Assembly (NCBI GenBank): GCA_012728275.1
Contig: JAAYFK010000049.1
Location: 1-64,000 of the forward strand
DNA from: Clostridiaceae bacterium
GTDB taxonomy: Bacteria > Bacillota > Clostridia > Saccharofermentanales > Saccharofermentanaceae
Direction: 5' to 3'
DNA: 64,000 bases
A model generated the notes under the pieces. The model did no database searches. It was not told where the DNA came from and worked only from the letters and a program-made list of their open reading frames with translations. Of this stretch, positions 59,264-64,000 are shown in pieces (position 1 is the first letter of the stretch; the number at the start of each line of letters is the position of its first letter). Both the position numbers and the translations under genes were made by a program.

Positions 59264-59869
59264 ATGAAAGTTAATTTTCGCAATACAAGTTTTTGGGGAA
59301 CAGTTTACGATACTTCTTCTTGTCCCCCTTCAGATAAGCCCGAGATAGTGCTCTCCGGTAAATCAAATGTAGGCAAATCCTCCTTGATAAATGCTCTATC
59401 TGACAACAAGAAGCTTGCAAGAGTGTCGCAAACTCCTGGAAAGACGCGTTCTGTAGTATATTTTGAGGTTGATAAAAAGTTATATATAGCTGATTTACCG
59501 GGATATGGCTACGCTAAAGTATCCAAGGAATTGAGAGATACTTTTTCGAAAATTGCAGATGACTATTTCGCTTCAGGGAGACCTTTTAGTCTAGTCCTTC
59601 ACTTGATTGACATCAGACATAGCCCCTCGAAAGAGGATGTCGCTATGCTAGGCTACCTGAATGCTACCAATATCCCCTATTTTGTAGTGTTTACTAAGTG
59701 TGACAAGTTTTCCAAACAAGAACTTCAAAAACGTTTGAAGGATTTAAATTTTGAATATGGTTTTCAAGAAGATGCAATTATTTATGCCATTTCTTCTTCA
59801 AAAAAGGTCGGAATAGAAGATTTAAGGGCGGGAATTGAGGATTTTTTGTGTAATATAAATATTGAGTAG
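59264..59869 (+). CDS. engB: Ribosome biogenesis GTPase EngB/YsxC; start at MKVNFRN
   Basis: GKSNVGKSSLINAL, SQTPGKTRSVVYFEV, DLPGYGYAKVSKE, FTKCDKF. Confidence 0.96.
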   Translation: MKVNFRNTSFWGTVYDTSSCPPSDKPEIVLSGKSNVGKSSLINALSDNKKLARVSQTPGKTRSVVYFEVDKKLYIADLPGYGYAKVSKELRDTFSKIADDYFASGRPFSLVLHLIDIRHSPSKEDVAMLGYLNATNIPYFVVFTKCDKFSKQELQKRLKDLNFEYGFQEDAIIYAISSSKKVGIEDLRAGIEDFLCNINIE

Positions 59870-59952
59870 AAAGAAACGTTTCGCTACAATATTTAATGTT
59901 GATTTTAAGCGAGTTATGAATGATACTTTAACTATATGTGAGGTCAATTTTG

Positions 59953-61182
59953 ATGGGAAATACTACCGACATTGGTTCTAATGATTCATCATATTCCGAA
60001 CTCCAATTGGAGCCTTTTGGCCCGCTTGGCATTATTTGCCATACGGCGAATAAGGACTTCGCTCGTAGTGTTAGCAACATTCTTTATGAGAAGCGTAAGT
60101 CGCGTAGTGAAACACGAGCAAATTCATATGTTGAGAATCCTGGGTACCTGAGAAGTGATTATCTTATTGAGTCCAACTTAACACGATTCCAGACTGGAGA
60201 AGGAAAGTTTGCACTCACTGAGACCGTTAGAGGTCATGATGTTTTCATAATCACCGACGTATTATCTTATAACCAGGATATTTCCTTATCTGGTTTCCCT
60301 CATGTTATCTCTCCTGACGACCACTATAGAGATTTACTAAGAATCATTTCCTTGTGCGTAAGTAAAGCTAGAAGAATAAACATAATAATGCCATTTGTAT
60401 ACGAAGGAAGACAAGATCATGCTGATTCTCGAGATGTATCGCTAGATTGTTCTGCCTTTCTTAAGCAAATTCACAGCCTTGGCGTAGCTAATTTGATTAT
60501 TTTCGATCCTCACGATGCAAGAATTACGAATTCCGTTCCCCTTATGGGAATTGAGTTGCCTCGTTCCGCGTACAAGATTATTAGCACTTTAATTAATTCC
60601 TTCAGTTCAATTGTTCTCGATGCTGAGCATACTACAGTAATTAGCCCTGATGAGAATGGAGTGAACAGAGGAATTTTTTATGCTTCTATGCTCAATCTAC
60701 CGCTTGGAATTTTCTATCGTAACAAAGATTATTCGCATAAAGTAAATGGCATTAACCCTATTATCAACTATCAGTACCTTGGCGACGACCTAAATGGCAA
60801 GGATGTAGTGATTGTTGACGATATGATTAACTCTGGCGATACGATGCTTAGAACTGCCGCGCAAATAAAGAAACAGAATGCTCGTAACATATACTGTCTC
60901 TCCCCTTTTGGAGTTTTCACGAACGGCTTGAAGGATTTTGACAAGGCATATGAAGACGGAATTATCAAGGCAGTTCTTTGTACGAATCTAATATATAGAA
61001 GACCGGAACTTTTAAAGAGAGACTGGTATATCGATGTAAATATGTCACCATACGTGGCGCGCATTATCGATGCGCTAAATGTAAACGAGTCCGTCGGAAA
61101 ACTGATCAACTCTACTTCTAGAATTACTGATTTACTCGGACAGGTTCGAATTGGCGAGATTTTTGATGAATTTGAAAGATAA
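59953..61182 (+). CDS. Ribose-phosphate pyrophosphokinase-like protein, paralogue A (divergent active site)
   Basis: VIVDDMINSGDTM PRPP loop; SPDENGVNRG and FYRNKDYSH differ from canonical GGVTRA and KRR. Confidence 0.85.
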   Translation: MGNTTDIGSNDSSYSELQLEPFGPLGIICHTANKDFARSVSNILYEKRKSRSETRANSYVENPGYLRSDYLIESNLTRFQTGEGKFALTETVRGHDVFIITDVLSYNQDISLSGFPHVISPDDHYRDLLRIISLCVSKARRINIIMPFVYEGRQDHADSRDVSLDCSAFLKQIHSLGVANLIIFDPHDARITNSVPLMGIELPRSAYKIISTLINSFSSIVLDAEHTTVISPDENGVNRGIFYASMLNLPLGIFYRNKDYSHKVNGINPIINYQYLGDDLNGKDVVIVDDMINSGDTMLRTAAQIKKQNARNIYCLSPFGVFTNGLKDFDKAYEDGIIKAVLCTNLIYRRPELLKRDWYIDVNMSPYVARIIDALNVNESVGKLINSTSRITDLLGQVRIGEIFDEFER

Positions 61183-61202
61183 AAAGGAAGGTACGATGCA
61201 AA

Positions 61203-62417
61203 ATGATTTCAGCTCCAAATGATGAAAGATCCTACTCACGCTATAACCAATATGGTGACAACCCAATGGCTCCTGTAGGTCCTATTGGAATGATTCCACT
61301 AAAAGGAAGCGTAGCTTTCTCAGAACAAGTAAACTATTACTTGAATAAGAGAAGAATGGAATATCAGCAGGAACAATTTATCTCCAAGTATCCTGGCTTC
61401 CTAAGAAGCGACTACTCAATAAGTGTTGATACGCCACGTTTCTCTTCTGGTGAAGGAAAAGCAGTAGTCCAAAGCTCCGTAAGAGGTCATGACTTGTATA
61501 TATTAGCTGACGTAATGAACAGTTCTTGCACTTATAAGCTCTTTGGGCAAGACAACAGAATGAGCCCAGATGATCATTATCAGGATTTGAAGCGAGTAAT
61601 TCTTGCATGTTCTGGAAAAGCAAGAAGAATCAACGTAATCATGCCATTCCTTTATGAAAGCAGACAGCACAAGAGAAATTCACGTGAGTCCTTAGATTGT
61701 GCTTTTGCGTTGGAAGAGTTATACAATCTTGGAGTTGCAAACATTATTACCTTTGACGCTCATGACGAGCGAGTTGCTAACGCTATTCCTTTATCAGGTT
61801 TTGAAAGCATCCCAGCTACTTATCAAATCATCAAAGAAATGTATAGACAAATTCCAAACCTTAACTTCTCAGATGGAAAGTTCATGATTGTTTCCCCTGA
61901 TGAAGGCGGTATTACAAGAGCTATGTACTTCGCATCTATTCTTGGTGTTCCTCTAGGTACTTTCTATAAGAGAAGAGATTACACAAGAATTGTTAACGGT
62001 CGTAACCCTATCATTGCTCATGAGTTCTTGGGTGAATCCGTTGAAGGTCTGGATATTCTTATCATTGACGATATGATTTCTTCAGGTGACTCAATTCTCG
62101 ATATCGGTCGTGAAATGAAGGCACGTGGTGCACGAAATGTATATTGCTCAGTTACTTTCGCATTATTTACAGAAGGTATCGATAACTTTAATAGAGCATA
62201 TGAGGAAGGCATTATTAAGAAGGTATTCGCAACAAACTTGATTCATAGAAGACCTGAGTTACTTGCTGCTCCTTGGTTTGCAGACGTAAACATGTGCAAG
62301 TTCGTTGCCTTACTAATTGACGCTATTAATCATGATTCTTCCCTATCTAACTTGATTAATCCAACTGAGAAGATCAAGAAGTTGCTTACCGAAAAGGGTG
62401 AGATTCAGTCTGAGTGA
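61203..62417 (+). CDS. Ribose-phosphate pyrophosphokinase, paralogue B (canonical-like active site)
   Basis: VSPDEGGITRAMYFAS, FYKRRDYTR, LIIDDMISSGDSI, YESRQHKRNSRES. Confidence 0.9.
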   Translation: MISAPNDERSYSRYNQYGDNPMAPVGPIGMIPLKGSVAFSEQVNYYLNKRRMEYQQEQFISKYPGFLRSDYSISVDTPRFSSGEGKAVVQSSVRGHDLYILADVMNSSCTYKLFGQDNRMSPDDHYQDLKRVILACSGKARRINVIMPFLYESRQHKRNSRESLDCAFALEELYNLGVANIITFDAHDERVANAIPLSGFESIPATYQIIKEMYRQIPNLNFSDGKFMIVSPDEGGITRAMYFASILGVPLGTFYKRRDYTRIVNGRNPIIAHEFLGESVEGLDILIIDDMISSGDSILDIGREMKARGARNVYCSVTFALFTEGIDNFNRAYEEGIIKKVFATNLIHRRPELLAAPWFADVNMCKFVALLIDAINHDSSLSNLINPTEKIKKLLTEKGEIQSE

Positions 62418-62453
62418 TTATCTTTTGAGATTATTTTATGTGATAGAATAGGA

Positions 62454-62482
62454 GGATAAGGATTTCTTATCCTTCTTTTTTT
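62454..62482 (+). terminator. Stem-loop with T-run after PRPP synthetase B, directly abutting the next RBS
   Basis: AGGATAAG attt CTTATCCT tcTTTTTTT then GGAGG. Confidence 0.75.
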
Positions 62483-62491
62483 GGAGGCAAA

Positions 62492-62872
62492 ATGGCAAGC
62501 GCAAAAAACAACTCAAATTCGAAGACTAATAAGCAAGGAAGCAAGCCTAGAAGTAAATCCAGTATTACTTCTAAAAAAGCTAATCAACAGACATATGTTA
62601 ACGAAGATAATACAGTGTCTTTCGCTGATTTGTTTCATGCTTTTTCGAAAACTAAAGCATTTCGTTTCATTGTCATAATTCTAGCTATAGCCGCAGTTTT
62701 TTGCATAGATTTGCTAGTTTCGATGAATAGCTACGATTTATTCTTTACTATTTTGGGCTTTGAGATAATTACAGTAGCTTTAGTTTGGGTGGTAAGAATA
62801 GCATTAGGCTCGAGCAAGAGTTCAAAGAATCTTCCTACTTCTGGACCGGAGGGAACAAATAATGTCTCTTGA
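62492..62872 (+). CDS. Small two-TM hypothetical protein with Lys/Ser/Asn-rich N-terminus
   Basis: RBS ggaggcaaa before ATG; two hydrophobic segments FRFIVIILAIAAVFCIDLLV and LFFTILGFEIITVALVWVV. Confidence 0.75.
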   Translation: MASAKNNSNSKTNKQGSKPRSKSSITSKKANQQTYVNEDNTVSFADLFHAFSKTKAFRFIVIILAIAAVFCIDLLVSMNSYDLFFTILGFEIITVALVWVVRIALGSSKSSKNLPTSGPEGTNNVS

Positions 62873-64000
62873 CGGCATCACCACACAATTACTTGCCGAG
62901 GAACTAGACAGCGCTCTTTCAAATTCTCGCATAGATAAGATATTTCAACCAGATAAGTACACGATTGTATTACACCTAAGATCAAATGCAGGCGTTAAGA
63001 AATTGCTCATTTCCTTTTCGCCTTCTTGTGCGCGCGTGGGCTTATGCTCATCTGCTCGTGAGAACCCACTGGTTCCTCCCTCTTTTTGCATGCTTTTGCG
63101 AAAATACATGTCAGGTGCAAGAATTACATCAATTACGAATCCTGGCTGTGAGCGAATCGTAGAAATCAATGTTAGTACTACAGACGAGTTATACGATAGC
63201 CAAAACTACCGCTTAATAATTGAATTAATGGGTAGATATAGTAATTGCATACTTGTTAATGGATCTGACAAGATACTTGACTCAGCAATACATGTTGATT
63301 TTGACATTAGCAGAGTACGCGAAGTAATGCCAGCTAGAATATATTCCTATCCACCAAAGCAAGAGAAACTCACGCCTCAAGAAGCGATGAAGTTATGCGA
63401 TGATAATAGACTTCCAATAAAAGACGATGAGATAATGCGACCTTCTGACAAAGCATTATTAAATTCAATTCTTGGATTATCTCCACTTATCGCTAGTCAA
63501 TTATGCATTAAGGCTGATATAGATACTCGCACAGCAATTAAGAATTTATCTGATTTCGATCGTGAGAATTTGATAAAAGTAACTTCTTCGTTCTTAAAAT
63601 CATTTATCAAGAGAGAGTATTCTCCCTTTATTTATTCATCATCTGACGATACACCTATCGAATACTCAGCTTTTGAGCTAGTTGGATTTCCTAAGGAAAA
63701 AAGATTCTCGACTATATCTGAGTGCATAGAGGAGTTCTATAGCGTTAAAGACTCGAATATTGTTCTAGAGAATAGCAAGCAACGACTCATCCAAATTGTA
63801 TTCAATGCACTTAGCCACGCAAACAAGAAGGATGAGATACATAAAGCAGACTATGCAAATGGTCAAAAAGCTAGCAAGTTCAAGCTTTATGGCGACTTAA
63901 TCCTATGTAATGCCCACCAAATTCAGCCAAAATCAACATCTATCACATGCATAGACTATATTAGCGACTCTCAAGATGGACCTATTGAAATATCGATTCC
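62862..64000 (+). CDS. NFACT-family protein RqcH/FbpA-like, 5' part only (runs off window end); absent from supplied ORF track
   Basis: Manual translation from ATG at 62862: MSLDGITTQLLAEELDSALSNSRIDKIFQPDKYTIVLHLR..., open to the window end. Confidence 0.9.
   Translation, partial: MSLDGITTQLLAEELDSALSNSRIDKIFQPDKYTIVLHLRSNAGVKKLLISFSPSCARVGLCSSARENPLVPPSFCMLLRKYMSGARITSITNPGCERIVEINVSTTDELYDSQNYRLIIELMGRYSNCILVNGSDKILDSAIHVDFDISRVREVMPARIYSYPPKQEKLTPQEAMKLCDDNRLPIKDDEIMRPSDKALLNSILGLSPLIASQLCIKADIDTRTAIKNLSDFDRENLIKVTSSFLKSFIKREYSPFIYSSSDDTPIEYSAFELVGFPKEKRFSTISECIEEFYSVKDSNIVLENSKQRLIQIVFNALSHANKKDEIHKADYANGQKASKFKLYGDLILCNAHQIQPKSTSITCIDYISDSQDGPIEISI

Noticed and set aside
1-64000. Apparent excess of the word TTTTCGA/TCGAAAA (for example near 45, 5514, 12345, 27045, 46590, 55006, 59545, 62641)
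   Set aside because: A rough estimate from base composition gives about 14 occurrences on both strands; I counted roughly 18 by eye. Not a convincing excess, and many are Phe-Glu or Ser-Lys codon pairs.
1-64000. CRISPR arrays, IS elements, prophage, toxin-antitoxin or restriction systems
   Set aside because: No regularly spaced repeats, transposases, phage structural genes or defence genes were seen on either strand.

Overview
This is a 64 kb chromosomal window from a low-GC Firmicute, probably a Clostridia member. It is dense with core housekeeping genes and has no clear prophage, transposon or CRISPR array. Main blocks in order: an Rrf2-suf operon (sufCBDSU); a divergent Dxs-like gene; tRNA-Tyr and tRNA(CAT); archaeal/fungal-type asd; a Xer-like recombinase; M18 aminopeptidase; PHP phosphatase; rarA; glyA; an AIRS-fold ATPase + thiI + cysteine desulfurase + purB cluster; yraN; a degenerate GGDEF/EAL protein; the rnhB-rbgA-rplS-trmD-rimM-KH-rpsP-ffh-ylxM block; an intact diguanylate cyclase; PPi-type pfk; NUDIX; flavoredoxin-like; a GNAT-like/MGMT fusion; an orphan solute-binding lipoprotein; tRNA-Thr(CGT); ahcY; pnp; secA; a YerC/TrpR-like protein with a hydrophilic insert; a cluster of TadE/TadG-like membrane proteins; T-box-controlled pheST; an MBL hydrolase; a degenerate MgsA; mrdA-mreD-mreC; a SEC-C protein; eukaryotic-type icd; holA; comEC; engB; a tandem pair of long PRPP synthetases; and a 5' fragment of rqcH (NFACT) missing from the ORF track. 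The observations I rate highest are (i) the TadE-like trio placed behind pheST through a hairpin that doubles as its RBS, (ii) a tandem PRPP synthetase pair in which the upstream copy has lost the catalytic KRR loop, (iii) a YerC/TrpR homologue with its helix-turn-helix split by a hydrophilic insert, and (iv) an MgsA homologue missing key catalytic residues. No single feature proves a new system. All functional claims rest on reading motifs by eye, without database searches.
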